From: Clostridiales bacterium
Lineage (GTDB): Bacteria; Bacillota; Clostridia; UBA1381
Assembly (NCBI GenBank): GCA_029226975.1
Contig: JAQXZB010000047.1
Location: 1 to 37,744 of the forward strand
DNA: 37,744 nucleotides
Direction: 5' to 3'
Both the position numbers and the translations under genes were made by a program. Positions 26,209-36,235 of this stretch are shown here, one piece after another. Position 1 is the first letter of the stretch. The number at the start of each line of letters is the position of its first letter. Under the pieces are notes generated by a model. That model did not search any database. It was given only the letters and a program-made list of their open reading frames with translations, and had not been told where the DNA came from.

Positions 26209-28017
26209 ATGCCGAATAAAAGACAGGAAAAAATAAGAAATTTCAGCATAATAGCACATATCGACCATGGAAAATCCACCCTTGCCGACAGGCTTTTGGA
26301 GCTTACCGGTGAGGTGGAGGACAGGGACATGGAGGAACAGCTTCTTGACGATATGGACCTGGAGCGCGAAAGGGGCATAACCATTAAGGCTCATGCTGTG
26401 CGGCTTCAGTACAAGCATACCGACGGAGAAGTATATACCCTAAACCTTATAGACACACCGGGTCATGTGGATTTTAACTATGAGGTGTCAAGGAGCCTTG
26501 CCGCCTGCGAGGGCGCAATACTTATTGTGGACGCGTCCCAGGGAATAGAAGCACAGACCCTTGCCAACACATACCTTGCAATCGACCATGATTTGGAGGT
26601 TGTGCCTGTGGTGAATAAAATCGACCTGCCCTCGGCACAGCCGGAGCTTGTAAAGCGCGAGATTGAGGACATTATCGGAATTCCCGCCGAGGACGCGCCC
26701 GAGGTCAGTGCCAAAACCGGGCTTAACGTTGAAGCGGTGCTTGAGGAAATAGTGAACAAAATCCCCGCCCCCGACGGTGACGAGGACGCGCCCCTTAAAG
26801 CGCTCATCTTCGATTCCTACTATGACAGCTACAAGGGCGTTATCGTTTACGTCCGCGTAAAGGAAGGCTCCCTAAAAGCCGGTCAGCGCATCAAAATGAT
26901 GGCGACCGGTGCGCAGTTTGATGTTGTCGAGGTGGGAACAATGCACCCTTGCGGGCTTATCCCCTCGGATACTCTTGCCGCCGGCGATGTGGGCTACATT
27001 GCCGCAAGCATTAAAAATATCCAGGATACCCGCGTGGGCGATACGGTAACGCTGGTGCAAAATTCCGCAAAAGAGCCGCTTCCGGGCTATAAAAAGGTAA
27101 ACCCGATGGTATACTGCGGTATTTATCCCGCGGACGGGGCGCAGTACGAGGACTTAAAGGAAGCCCTTTTAAAGCTTCAATTAAACGACGCCGCGCTGAT
27201 GTTCGAGGCTGAGACCTCGGTTGCCTTAGGATTTGGATTTCGCTGTGGCTTTTTAGGACTTTTGCACATGGAAATTATCCAGGAAAGACTGGAGAGAGAA
27301 TATAATCTCGACCTTGTAACCACCGCCCCCGGCGTTATATACAAGGTTTATAAGACCAACGGCGAAATGGTATGGTGCGACAATCCCACAAACCTCCCCG
27401 ACCCCTCCGAGATAGAATATATGGAGGAGCCCATGGTAAAGGCTTCGATTATGGTACCCAAGGATTATGTGGGCAGCGTTATGGAGCTGTGCCAGGAACG
27501 GCGCGGAATTTACAAGGACATGACCTACATGGACGAAACGAGAGCGGAGATATTCTATGAGCTTCCTCTAAACGAGATAATATATGATTTCTTTGACGCA
27601 TTAAAATCCCGCACAAAGGGCTATGCCTCCTTTGATTACGAGCTTTGCGGTTATAACCGAAGCGAGCTTGTAAAGCTTGACATACTCTTAAACGGCGAAA
27701 TGGTGGACGCCCTTTCCTTTATCGTACACCGCGACAGCGCATACAAGCGCGGCCGCAGAATGGCCGAGAAGCTTAAGGAATGTATACCCCGTCAGCTTTT
27801 TGAAGTACCCATACAAGCGGCAATAGGCTCAAAGATAATCGCCAGAGAAACGGTAAGAGCCTTAAGAAAGGACGTGCTTGCCAAGTGCTACGGCGGCGAC
27901 ATTACGCGTAAAAAGAAGCTTTTGGAGAAGCAGAAGGAGGGCAAAAAGCGTATGCGCCAGGTGGGCAGCGTTCAGGTCCCCCAGGAAGCATTTATGTCGG
28001 TGCTAAAGCTTGACTGA
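26209..28017 (+). CDS. lepA: Elongation factor 4 (LepA) GTPase
   Basis: A 602-residue ribosome-associated GTPase. G1 is AHIDHGKST near residue 14, switch/G2 lies in the [10 protein letters not shown] region, G3 is DTPGH and G4 is NKIDLP. The C-terminal LepA-specific domain ends [24 protein letters not shown]-like, as in the family. It acts in ribosome assembly/translation fidelity under stress. The ATG follows GGAGGACTGAC. The next gene, an rRNA methyltransferase, follows immediately, so both serve the ribosome. Confidence 0.98.
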   Translation: MPNKRQEKIRNFSIIAHIDHGKSTLADRLLELTGEVEDRDMEEQLLDDMDLERERGITIKAHAVRLQYKHTDGEVYTLNLIDTPGHVDFNYEVSRSLAACEGAILIVDASQGIEAQTLANTYLAIDHDLEVVPVVNKIDLPSAQPELVKREIEDIIGIPAEDAPEVSAKTGLNVEAVLEEIVNKIPAPDGDEDAPLKALIFDSYYDSYKGVIVYVRVKEGSLKAGQRIKMMATGAQFDVVEVGTMHPCGLIPSDTLAAGDVGYIAASIKNIQDTRVGDTVTLVQNSAKEPLPGYKKVNPMVYCGIYPADGAQYEDLKEALLKLQLNDAALMFEAETSVALGFGFRCGFLGLLHMEIIQERLEREYNLDLVTTAPGVIYKVYKTNGEMVWCDNPTNLPDPSEIEYMEEPMVKASIMVPKDYVGSVMELCQERRGIYKDMTYMDETRAEIFYELPLNEIIYDFFDALKSRTKGYASFDYELCGYNRSELVKLDILLNGEMVDALSFIVHRDSAYKRGRRMAEKLKECIPRQLFEVPIQAAIGSKIIARETVRALRKDVLAKCYGGDITRKKKLLEKQKEGKKRMRQVGSVQVPQEAFMSVLKLD

Positions 28018-28034
28018 TGCGGAAAGGATACAAT

Positions 28035-29399
28035 ATGACGCTACCCGAACAATTTTGTAATCGTATGAGGGCAATGCTGGGCGATGAATACGAAGCTTTT
28101 CTGCGCTCTTATGATACCAAGCCCCACAGTGCCGTACGCATAAACACACTAAAATGCACCGACCCTGCCGCCGCGGCAAGGGTTATCGGCGCTCACGAAC
28201 AGGTGCTCTGGTGCGAAAGCGGCTATTACATTGACAAGGAAATCACAGACGGCACTCACCCTTACCACGCCGCCGGAGTGTTTTATTTTCAGGAGCCGTC
28301 GGCAATGTGCGTATCGGAGGGACTTCCCTTGGGCGAAGATTTTCGAGTGCTTGATTTATGCGCCGCACCCGGCGGAAAAACCACCCATATCGCGGCAAGA
28401 ATGAAAAACCGCGGACTTCTTGTTTCAAACGAGATAATTCCCAAGCGCGCGGCAATACTTTCCGAAAACACCGAGCGCATGGGGCTTACAAATACAATAG
28501 TAACAAACGAAACACCCGCGCGACTTGCGGAAAAATTCCCCTCCTTTTTTGATGCGGTCATAGTTGACGCGCCCTGCTCCGGCGAGGGTATGTTTAAAAA
28601 GGAGCCGCGGGCAATTACCGAATGGAGCGAAGCTCATTCCCTTTCCTGCGCCCAAAGGCAGAAAAGCATTCTTGACGAGGCATATAAAATGCTTCGTCCG
28701 GGCGGATATATAATGTATTCCACCTGTACCTTTGCCTATGAGGAGAACGAGGGCGCCGTGGAATATATGGTTGAAAAATACGGCATGGAAATATGCAAAA
28801 TTCCATGCCTTGATATGCTCCCCAGCGGAGCGGGCAGCCTTTCGGGTATCGAAAACTGCCGCCGCATTTTCCCCCACCTCCACAGCGGCGAGGGACATTT
28901 TGCCGCGCTTCTTAAAAAAAGCGGTTCATTTTCGGAGTCCGAAAAAAAGCGCAAAAAAAATAGCCAAAGACCCGACACTGTCCTTGAAGATGCCATAGGG
29001 CTATGGCGCGGCTTTGAGAAGAAAGCCCTTAACGTAAAGCTTGAGGGCGAATTTGTTCTTTTCGGCGACAGGCTCTATCTTTTGCCGCAGAAGCTTGACA
29101 TAAGCAGACTTAAAATATTAAGATGCGGACTTTTGCTGGGCAGAGCGGTACGCGGCCGCTTTGAGCCGGCACACGCCCTGTCCCATGCCCTTGAAGCTTC
29201 GGCTTTTTTGGGCAGAGTGGATTTGGATATTTCCGCTCCCGAAACGGCAAAATATATGCATGGCGAGGAAATAAACCATGTCGGCACATCCGGTTGGTGT
29301 GCCGTAACGGCAGGCGGTTTTGTTTTGGGCTGGGGCAAAGCCTCCGGCACGACCGTTAAAAATCATTACCCAAAGGCTCTGCGCACACTTAAATATTAG
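28035..29399 (+). CDS. RsmB/RsmF-type rRNA cytosine-C5 methyltransferase
   Basis: A 454-residue SAM-dependent RNA methyltransferase of the NOL1/NOP2/sun group. SAM-binding motif I is VLDLCAAPGGKTTHIA, motif IV with its cysteine is DAPCSGEGMF, and the nucleophile cysteine of motif VI is in YSTCTF. The C-terminal 150 residues match the extension typical of RsmF rather than RsmB, so 16S rRNA is the likely target; I leave the symbol open. An upstream ATG at 28017 overlaps the lepA stop, but GAAAGGA favours 28035. Confidence 0.92.
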   Translation: MTLPEQFCNRMRAMLGDEYEAFLRSYDTKPHSAVRINTLKCTDPAAAARVIGAHEQVLWCESGYYIDKEITDGTHPYHAAGVFYFQEPSAMCVSEGLPLGEDFRVLDLCAAPGGKTTHIAARMKNRGLLVSNEIIPKRAAILSENTERMGLTNTIVTNETPARLAEKFPSFFDAVIVDAPCSGEGMFKKEPRAITEWSEAHSLSCAQRQKSILDEAYKMLRPGGYIMYSTCTFAYEENEGAVEYMVEKYGMEICKIPCLDMLPSGAGSLSGIENCRRIFPHLHSGEGHFAALLKKSGSFSESEKKRKKNSQRPDTVLEDAIGLWRGFEKKALNVKLEGEFVLFGDRLYLLPQKLDISRLKILRCGLLLGRAVRGRFEPAHALSHALEASAFLGRVDLDISAPETAKYMHGEEINHVGTSGWCAVTAGGFVLGWGKASGTTVKNHYPKALRTLKY

Positions 29400-29418
29400 A
29401 GGGGTACTATTCCCCTCT
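29398..29418 (+). terminator. Bidirectional terminator between methyltransferase and pepD
   Basis: AGAGGGG/CCCCTCT with a 7-nt loop, followed by TTTT on the plus strand. It separates convergent genes and overlaps the last codons of pepD on the other strand. Confidence 0.85.
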
Positions 29419-30825
29419 TTTTAGTATCTCCAGTACATAATTATAAACACGTTCAACGGATTTTACGTTCATTCTCTCCTTTGGAGTGTGTATATCCTTA
29501 AGATCGGGACCTATGGAAATGCAGTCCATATCCTCGATTTTACCCGCTAAAATACCGCACTCCAGACCGGCGTGTATCGTTTCAAGCCGCGGCGCATAAC
29601 CGTACATATCCGAGAACACCCTAACCGCCGTATCACGCAGGGGCGAATTTTCCCGATACTCCCATGCGCCGTAGCCGCCTGAAAGCTCTGTGATGCCGCC
29701 GTTATTTTCAATTATTCCGGCGATTTTTTCGCAAAGTTCGTCCTTTTCGCGGTTTACGGAGCTTCTTATAAGAAAAACCATATTAAGACTGTCATTTTCC
29801 ACCTTTGCAACACCTAAATTTGACGAGGTCTGCACAAGTCCCTCGATGCTTTTGCTCATGCTCTGCACTCCGTCGGGGGCTTCTTTTAGAATACTTATAA
29901 TTCTGTCTGTGTCCTCGCGGCTGTACACATATCCGATTTTTTCCCCTAAACATTCAATACAGATATTTCCGTCAGTTTCGGCATATTCTTCCCTAAGCTT
30001 TGCTTCAAGCTTTTTCGCCGCCGCAAAAACCGCCTCGGTATCTTCGGCATACACAATAGCCGTTGCAAGAGCGGGTATGGCGTTGTCCCTTGCTCCGCCT
30101 TGTATATCTGCGATTTGTACTTTGATTTCACTAAGCAGCTCAGCCATTGCCTTTAGTGCGTTTATTCTGCCGGCGTTTATCTCCACTCCGGAATGACCGC
30201 CCAAAAGTCCGCTTATGTTTATTCTTACTCCCTCCTCGTCAAGGCTTTCTCTTTTTAGCTTTAATGTTCCGAACACCCGTATTCCGCCGGCACAGCCTAC
30301 GGTTATAATTCCCTCGTCCTCGGAGTCTATGTTTATGATTTTGTTCCCCTCCAAAACCGACGCGTCAAGACCTGCCGCACCGTCCATGCCCGTTTCCTCA
30401 TCAGAGGTAAAGAGTACCTCCAATTTGGGATGCTCCGCTCTGTCCGAGTCCAAAATCGCAAGTCCCATCGCAATCGCTACGCCGTCGTCACCGCCCAAGG
30501 TGGTCTTCTCAGCCCAAACCCATTCCCCGTCGGTTACAAGCGGTATCGGTTTATTTTCAAAATCAAAATCGCCCTCGGCTATGCACACCATATCCAAATG
30601 TCCCTGCAAAACAACCGCCGGTGCGTCCTCATAGCCCTTTGACGCCGGTTTTTTTATAATGACATTGTTAAATTCATCACGCTTTACCCACAGCCCGCGT
30701 TTCTTTGCAAACTCAACACAATATTCGCTTATTTTGTCCGTATTGCCCGAACCGCGGGGAATACGGGATATTTCCTCAAAAAACTCAAACACCTTTTGGG
30801 GTTTTAAATTATTTAATACCTGCAT
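29407..30825 (-). CDS. pepD: Aminoacyl-histidine dipeptidase (peptidase D)
   Basis: A 472-residue M20-family metallopeptidase that hydrolyses Xaa-His dipeptides in the cytoplasm. Metal and catalytic residues are visible: H76 and D78 (LQGHLDMVC), D114 (GGDDG), and E143/E144 (SDEETG). The C-terminal segment LETIHAGLECGIL supplies the last metal ligand. Length is close to the family's usual 480-490. The ATG follows AAGGTGA. It is convergent with the upstream gene and divergent from the DUF819 gene, hence monocistronic. No clear promoter core could be fixed in the 77-base gap. Confidence 0.95.
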   Translation of the reverse strand: MQVLNNLKPQKVFEFFEEISRIPRGSGNTDKISEYCVEFAKKRGLWVKRDEFNNVIIKKPASKGYEDAPAVVLQGHLDMVCIAEGDFDFENKPIPLVTDGEWVWAEKTTLGGDDGVAIAMGLAILDSDRAEHPKLEVLFTSDEETGMDGAAGLDASVLEGNKIINIDSEDEGIITVGCAGGIRVFGTLKLKRESLDEEGVRINISGLLGGHSGVEINAGRINALKAMAELLSEIKVQIADIQGGARDNAIPALATAIVYAEDTEAVFAAAKKLEAKLREEYAETDGNICIECLGEKIGYVYSREDTDRIISILKEAPDGVQSMSKSIEGLVQTSSNLGVAKVENDSLNMVFLIRSSVNREKDELCEKIAGIIENNGGITELSGGYGAWEYRENSPLRDTAVRVFSDMYGYAPRLETIHAGLECGILAGKIEDMDCISIGPDLKDIHTPKERMNVKSVERVYNYVLEILKRGE

Positions 30826-30902
30826 TTAATCACCTTTTCAATGTATAATATTGACCAAAACCGCAACAAATATAAATATAACTAAGTTAAGGAGTAATTT
30901 TT

Positions 30903-32078
30903 ATGATACATGATGGTTTTTTATATTTTGCGGTGTTGGTTTTGTTTTCGGCGCTGCTTTTGTGGCTGCCCACATGGCTTCGGGGAGGATTTTGGGATAA
31001 ATTCTTCGCCTTTGCGCCGCCCATAGTATTATTGTATATCGGATGTATGCTGTTGTCAACCCTGAATTTGTGGAATTTGGAGGAAACCGCCTCCGCTTAT
31101 TCCACATTAAAGAACGATATTCTTTATTCAATGATTTTTCTTATGCTGCTAAGATGCGATATACGAAAGATAATACGCTTGGGCGGCAGAATGCTTGCGG
31201 GCTTTTTCGCCGCGTCGGTATCAATAGGAATAGGCTTTATTGCCGCTTATGCGCTGATTCACGCGTCATTGGGCGCGGGAGCATGGAGATCCCTTGCCGC
31301 TCTGTGCGGAAGCTGGATGGGCGGCGGCGGAAATATGCTTGCCATACAGGCGGCATACAATGTAAGCGAGGATCAGATGGCGTTTGTATTGGTGGCGGAC
31401 TCTATCTGCGCTTCGGTATGGGTAATGTTCCTTTTATGGGCGGCGGGAAGAGCGGATAAATTCAACCGCTGGACAAGCTCCGACACGCATCTCATAGACG
31501 AGGTGGGAGAAAAGCTGCAAAAGGAAGCGGAGCTTGCAAGCGCGCCCATAAGCTTTAAAAGCATAATGCTGCTGTTCGGAAGCGCGTTTTTGGTATCCGC
31601 CCTTTCCCAAAGAGCCGGAGCCGCAGTAAATGCGCTTATGCCGTTTTTTGATAAAGCCACATGGACGGTGCTTATAATAACGGCTTTGGGAATACTTTTG
31701 GCTCTTACGCCCTTCGGCAGGCTCGGCGGCGTAGGCGAAATTTCCAATGTTTTATTATATTCGGTGGTGGCGCTTATTGCCTCCCGAGCAAGCCTGTCCT
31801 CCCTTATCGAAGCTCCGGTATGGATTTTGGCAGGATTTATTATACTGATAGTCCACGGCGCGCTCATGCTCCTTGCGGCAAAGCTTCTGCGCCTGGATAT
31901 TTTCACCTGTTCGGTAGCTTCCTTGGCAAACATAGGCGGCACAGCCACAGCCCCGATTCTTGCCGGTTCCTACAGCGGCGCCCTTGTTCCCATAGGCGTA
32001 CTGATGGCTCTTATGGGCTATGTAATAGGCACCGGCGGCGGTTTGCTTGTGGGACAGGTCATGAGCTTCTTCGGATAA
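30903..32078 (+). CDS. DUF819-family membrane protein
   Basis: A 391-residue protein with about eleven membrane helices. The family's hallmark loops are present: CGSWMGGGGNMLAIQ near residue 140 and ANIGGTATAPILAGSY near 350, two inverted glycine-rich segments that resemble re-entrant loops of Na+-coupled carboxylate or glutamate transporters. Substrate and function are not known. The ATG follows AAGGAG. A strong terminator at 32084 ends the unit. Confidence 0.92.
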   Translation: MIHDGFLYFAVLVLFSALLLWLPTWLRGGFWDKFFAFAPPIVLLYIGCMLLSTLNLWNLEETASAYSTLKNDILYSMIFLMLLRCDIRKIIRLGGRMLAGFFAASVSIGIGFIAAYALIHASLGAGAWRSLAALCGSWMGGGGNMLAIQAAYNVSEDQMAFVLVADSICASVWVMFLLWAAGRADKFNRWTSSDTHLIDEVGEKLQKEAELASAPISFKSIMLLFGSAFLVSALSQRAGAAVNALMPFFDKATWTVLIITALGILLALTPFGRLGGVGEISNVLLYSVVALIASRASLSSLIEAPVWILAGFIILIVHGALMLLAAKLLRLDIFTCSVASLANIGGTATAPILAGSYSGALVPIGVLMALMGYVIGTGGGLLVGQVMSFFG

Positions 32079-32083
32079 ACAAT

Positions 32084-32119
32084 CCCCTGTTTTAAAGCTT
32101 TAGGGCTTTTTGACAGGGG
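32084..32119 (+). terminator. Terminator after DUF819 gene
   Basis: CCCCTGT (32084-32090) pairs with ACAGGGG (32113-32119), with an inner AAAGC/GCTTT helix, then TTTTCTCTTTT. Confidence 0.85.
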
Positions 32120-32202
32120 TTTTCTCTTTTTACCGAAACGCGCTTTATAAATACGTTAATATTGTGAAAAATAGATAAACTGTGACTTTTTTTGATGTTT
32201 TA

Positions 32203-32231
32203 TTGATTTTACCCCATATTTGTGGTAAAAT
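32203..32231 (+). promoter_or_regulatory. Promoter of the diguanylate cyclase gene
   Basis: TTGATT (32203-32208), 17-bp spacer, extended -10 TGG-TAAAAT (TAAAAT at 32226-32231). The 95-base leader that follows shows no riboswitch consensus I can recognise. Confidence 0.7.
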
Positions 32232-32333
32232 TGTTTTATCTACGAAAAATTAAAACGGTAAAATTATCAAGCCAAAAAGCAGACCTATTTTAATAATACG
32301 GTTTTGCTTATTGTAATACAAGGAGCAATAATA

Positions 32334-33398
32334 ATGGATTTATATTCAGCAATAGTTTTTATAACATTTGCCGTTTCAACAGTAACAGCAGTAAATGTCT
32401 TTGCAAACCAACTGGTTTCCAAAGACAATAAATTCCAAATATTGACGGTATGCGCGCTTATCTGCATAGCAAGCCTATGCGAATGGCTCGGAATAAAAAC
32501 CGAGTATATGTCTGCTTCGCTTATCGGGCTTCACAAGCTGGCAAAGCTTGCCGAGTTTTGTTTAGCGCCCTGCATCAGCATTGCCGCCGCGGTTTCGTAT
32601 GGAGAAGTAAAAAGAAAGAAGCTTATATACTCCGCGCTCGGCGTACATATAATATTTGAAATTTTGGCATTGTTTAACAATTGGGTATTCAGTGTGGACG
32701 CGCAAAACATATATCACCGGGAGCAATTATATTGGGTGTATATCGCTGTTTTCTCCTTATCAATCATATATTGCTTTATATGCATAGTTCGGGGAATAAG
32801 AAAATATCAGGCAAGACTTGGCATTTCGCTTCTTTTTATACTGGGATTTCTTGCTTTCGGTATTGCTCTGCAAATGATAAAACGCAATATCAGGGTTGAT
32901 TTTATGTGCGTTGCAATAGGAAATTTGATGCTTTACAGTTACCGCGGCAATGTGATAAATCAAATCGATGTGACAACGCGGCTTATGAACCGCAGATGCT
33001 TTGAAAGAATTACGGAAAATATGAAATCACCGGCATATGTGCTGTTTTTTGACGTAAACAAGTTTAAGCATATAAACGATACCTTCGGGCATACCGAGGG
33101 TGACAAATACCTAAGACTTGTCGCAAAAAAAATATACGATATTTACGGAAAATACGGATTTTGCTACCGCATCGGAGGCGATGAATTCTGTGTTGTCATG
33201 TTCAGGAATTTAGACAAGCTGCAGGCGCTTAACCTTCAGTTTAAATACGAAACCGACAGACTGTTTATAAACAATATTCACACTCCCGGCGTTGCTTTGG
33301 GCTGGGCATATTACAATTCGGATACAACCGATATAAACACTGTCATAGATAAAGCGGACGAGAAAATGTATAAAGACAAACATCAATTGGATATATAA
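32334..33398 (+). CDS. Membrane-bound GGDEF diguanylate cyclase
   Basis: A 354-residue protein. Residues 1-203 contain up to seven membrane helices; the GGDEF domain fills 210-354 with the active-site loop G281-G-D-E-F285 and metal ligand D240 (FFDVNKFKHIND). The catalytic loop is intact, so c-di-GMP synthesis is expected. No RxxD inhibitory site is found at the usual place before GGDEF, so product inhibition is probably absent. The ATG at 32334 follows AAGGAG; an in-frame TTG ten codons earlier has none. Signal unknown. Confidence 0.92.
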   Translation: MDLYSAIVFITFAVSTVTAVNVFANQLVSKDNKFQILTVCALICIASLCEWLGIKTEYMSASLIGLHKLAKLAEFCLAPCISIAAAVSYGEVKRKKLIYSALGVHIIFEILALFNNWVFSVDAQNIYHREQLYWVYIAVFSLSIIYCFICIVRGIRKYQARLGISLLFILGFLAFGIALQMIKRNIRVDFMCVAIGNLMLYSYRGNVINQIDVTTRLMNRRCFERITENMKSPAYVLFFDVNKFKHINDTFGHTEGDKYLRLVAKKIYDIYGKYGFCYRIGGDEFCVVMFRNLDKLQALNLQFKYETDRLFINNIHTPGVALGWAYYNSDTTDINTVIDKADEKMYKDKHQLDI

Positions 33399-33412
33399 CA
33401 GTTTTTGTGTAC

Positions 33413-33445
33413 AAAAAGTCGAGGATTTTCACCCTCGACTTTTTT
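33413..33445. terminator. Bidirectional terminator
   Basis: A 12-bp perfect stem (33413-33424 with 33433-33444) ending in A and T runs, so it can act on both strands. It ends the diguanylate cyclase unit and would also stop minus-strand transcription coming from the island. Confidence 0.9.
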
Positions 33446-33526
33446 CGTTTAAAGTAATCAATAAAAGTCTGTACGCTTTTTATTTGTATCCGCTCAACTA
33501 ACCCACGTCCAAAGAGCGGCAATACA

Positions 33527-33541
33527 TCATTCCCACTCGAC
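33527..33541 (-). other. Possible attachment-site remnant (guaA 3' end)
   Basis: On the minus strand these 15 bases read GTC-GAG-TGG-GAA-TGA, encoding V-E-W-E-stop, which resembles the conserved C-terminus of GMP synthase (..IEWE-stop). A stop codon directly upstream shows no gene is attached. The 3' end of guaA is a known integration site for genomic islands, so this could be the outer att copy. Inference from a short match. Confidence 0.45.
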
Positions 33542-33578
33542 TTATGGGAAGTTAATCAAGGTGTTTTTCCTTGATTTA

Positions 33579-33662
33579 TCGTGATTTTATTTCTCAAATT
33601 TCACGAATTTTTATGTCGTGATTTGGTTTGTAAAAATTTTTGTACTCAAAATGTACTCACGA
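33579..33662. repeat. Four TCGTGA hexamers in alternating orientation
   Basis: TCGTGA at 33579-33584 and 33616-33621, and its reverse complement at 33601-33606 and 33657-33662. Just before the last copy TGTACTCA occurs twice (near 33640 and 33652). Such clustered short repeats next to an att site resemble integrase arm sites; no integrase is in the window. Confidence 0.5.
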
Positions 33663-33684
33663 AATATTCAATCAGAATCTAATT

Positions 33685-36222
33685 TTATACCATAAATTCT
33701 ACTTGAACTTTTATCCAATACGGTAATTCATCAAAATGAGACTGTATAACTTCACTTACATCATTTTCTATATCTGCATCACTCTTTTTTTCTTCCTTAT
33801 AATCTTCAAAAAATTTACTATAAAGGTAAAACGCACATTCTCTTGGCACTCCTACTCCTATTAAATATCTTGTCACTTGTCTATAAGCACCAGATTGCAT
33901 AGAAGGCACAAATAGGCTCTTATCATTCTTAATATCAAAGATAGGCTTTATTAAAAGAGGAACATTATATGAAACTATATTTTGTAATATTCTTATAGTA
34001 TCCTCAATTTGATCTGAAAAGTCATCTTCTCGTGTATAGCGTTTTTTCTCAAGTATTTCCGCTAATGGTGTTTCCTTTGCCCACAACATACACAAATCAC
34101 ATAACAATCCTCTATTGTTTCCCATTTGCAATGGTTTAGGAATATATTTTTCATACATTATATTTGTTTTATCATTATCTCGCAGAAATTTGAGCATTCT
34201 ATCTAACTTTGTCTTTGCGCCACGTTCTAATGGGTGTGTCGGTACTTCTTCGGGATAGTTTTTAAATATTATATCTAACACAAACGGATCCCAATATCTG
34301 TTTTTATAACATATTTCTTTAGGTATAGACAATTCTGAAAGCTGATAAATTATGGCAGCTACCTGTTCTTTTGACAGTTGTATTCCAACATTGTTCATTC
34401 TTGTAAGAGCATTTTCTCCATACCTAAGTACCGATTGCCGAATATACGATACTAAATCTCCATATCCAAGCATTTCATTATTCAACGGAGTATCTGTAAG
34501 AATTACATTTTCAATATCGCCTTTATATTTATCGAATCTTTCTCCATAACCAGTTGGTAGTTCTTTTGTCGCTTCATCAAACAATGTCATCTGTTCATAT
34601 CCATCAGTATTTGCAAAAGAAGATTCGTCCAAGACAAATGTACGTCCGATAAAATCTTTAAGTAATCTTCCTGCTCTACCTCTCAGATTAGCCATCTCAT
34701 AATTTGAAAGTTCTGCAGCTTCTTTGTTTTTGCTCAAATATAAATGTGGATTACGAATTATAATGTTTTGAGTAGGCAAATTCACCCCTTGTAGTAGTGT
34801 TGTTGTACACGCAATATTGCTTATCCATTTATTGTGTATTGCAACTTCCAAAGTCTTTCTAACATGATCCGGCAATTTGCCGTGATGATATGCAATACCC
34901 TTATTCAATGTACTGCACATAGAGTAGTTTGAATGTACAGTCGTTCTATAATACTCAATCAATTCATTGATTTCTGCAATGTCTGTTTCTTCGCCATCTA
35001 GGTTTATAGCTATTTTCCTAGCAGTCTGAGGTGTAGGCGAAAAAATAATATTTTGTTGACCTTTTAATCCACAAGCTATTTTATTTAAATATTGCAAATA
35101 ATCTTCATCATATCTTGACTTTCCATATCCCTTAATGAACGAAGGGTCTGTAATTTCCTTTATTGCAGGTTCCATTGTCAATCCACAATACTGTTTTATA
35201 TAATAACTATTTTTATTTTCATATACGCTATATGTTAAATTTAATACTGGACTATCGATAGAAGTAATATTTTTAGTTTCTTCTCCAAAAATACTTTCGC
35301 CAGTTTGATCTATAGCGTCGATGCGAGGACCAGAAATAATGATTTGATTTACATTATCTTTATATCTAAACTCATTTAACGCATCAAATAAAACTTTGGC
35401 TCTTTCGTCATTATCCTCTTTTATGCGTTCTATATTTTGAATCTCATCAGCGACTAAAATCAAGTCATTATTAAACTTGTTATTTGCATCACTTAGCGCC
35501 GAAATGGCTTTTTCTTGTGTTAAAACAAAAACACAATTTTCATCATCCTTGGTATTATCGTAAAATGAATTTATGATTTTGCAATTATTAATGTTCAATA
35601 TCTTCATCATTTTTGCAAAGTCCTCAGATACTTGATTTAATAAGCTTAAAGTTGGTACAATATATATAATATCAAACTTTGTTTTACATAACTTGTCCAA
35701 TAGTTTTAACAATATTACAAATGATTTTCCAGCCGATGTAGGGGCTGATATACCTATTATTTTCTCAGTGTCCATGCTATTCCATATATTTATTTGAAAA
35801 TCTGTTAGCAGAAATTTTTTATCTTGCACAATTATACTGTTGCGTTCTTGGTTTAATGTTGCCAGTAGTTGTTCTATAATGCTATCTAAACTTGTAAAAG
35901 TGCAATTATTCTTATCAAAATTTTCGTCAGCTATAACGGCAGATGTAGGATAGCCTATTCTAGATAAAAACTTAACAATAATTTTTCTTAAATTAAATTT
36001 TTCACGATTAGCATATTCCCACATCAGCGCAATTACAGTTATGACATAGTTGACCGAAGGGGAATTTTTCATTGTTGTTTCATAATCTAAACATCTAATA
36101 GTATTAAATATAAGTTCATCCGGAACCTCGATAGTCTCTCGCACAAATGCTAATTTATTTGCTATGTAGGCAAAATCTATCGACAACCACTTATTTAGAA
36201 CATTTTCTTTTAAGTGCTCCAT
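33685..36222 (-). CDS. hamB: Hachiman defence helicase HamB
   Basis: An 845-residue superfamily 2 helicase. A Q-motif-like segment (LLTDFQINIW, Q143) precedes Walker A APTSAGKS (160-167); the Walker B box is DEIQ (259-262), and motif VI is LRGRAGR near residue 510. An N-terminal 130-residue helical extension and a 300-residue C-terminal region surround the core. In Hachiman anti-phage systems HamB is the DNA-sensing helicase that holds the HamA nuclease inactive until damage or phage DNA is met. The ATG follows AAGGAG, 13 bases after the hamA stop. AT-rich compared with the genes to the left, suggesting transfer. Confidence 0.85.
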   Translation of the reverse strand: MEHLKENVLNKWLSIDFAYIANKLAFVRETIEVPDELIFNTIRCLDYETTMKNSPSVNYVITVIALMWEYANREKFNLRKIIVKFLSRIGYPTSAVIADENFDKNNCTFTSLDSIIEQLLATLNQERNSIIVQDKKFLLTDFQINIWNSMDTEKIIGISAPTSAGKSFVILLKLLDKLCKTKFDIIYIVPTLSLLNQVSEDFAKMMKILNINNCKIINSFYDNTKDDENCVFVLTQEKAISALSDANNKFNNDLILVADEIQNIERIKEDNDERAKVLFDALNEFRYKDNVNQIIISGPRIDAIDQTGESIFGEETKNITSIDSPVLNLTYSVYENKNSYYIKQYCGLTMEPAIKEITDPSFIKGYGKSRYDEDYLQYLNKIACGLKGQQNIIFSPTPQTARKIAINLDGEETDIAEINELIEYYRTTVHSNYSMCSTLNKGIAYHHGKLPDHVRKTLEVAIHNKWISNIACTTTLLQGVNLPTQNIIIRNPHLYLSKNKEAAELSNYEMANLRGRAGRLLKDFIGRTFVLDESSFANTDGYEQMTLFDEATKELPTGYGERFDKYKGDIENVILTDTPLNNEMLGYGDLVSYIRQSVLRYGENALTRMNNVGIQLSKEQVAAIIYQLSELSIPKEICYKNRYWDPFVLDIIFKNYPEEVPTHPLERGAKTKLDRMLKFLRDNDKTNIMYEKYIPKPLQMGNNRGLLCDLCMLWAKETPLAEILEKKRYTREDDFSDQIEDTIRILQNIVSYNVPLLIKPIFDIKNDKSLFVPSMQSGAYRQVTRYLIGVGVPRECAFYLYSKFFEDYKEEKKSDADIENDVSEVIQSHFDELPYWIKVQVEFMV

Positions 36223-36235
36223 ACCCTACTCCTTA

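Noticed and set aside
31373-31948. 191-residue minus-strand frame inside the DUF819 gene
   Set aside because: Antisense to a well-supported membrane protein; no ribosome site and no domain.
32232-32333. c-di-GMP riboswitch before the GGDEF gene
   Set aside because: No GEMM-I or GEMM-II consensus and no convincing stem set in the 95-base leader.
33450-33684. Integrase gene or tRNA att site
   Set aside because: No open frame of integrase type and no cloverleaf is visible; only short att-like repeats are present.
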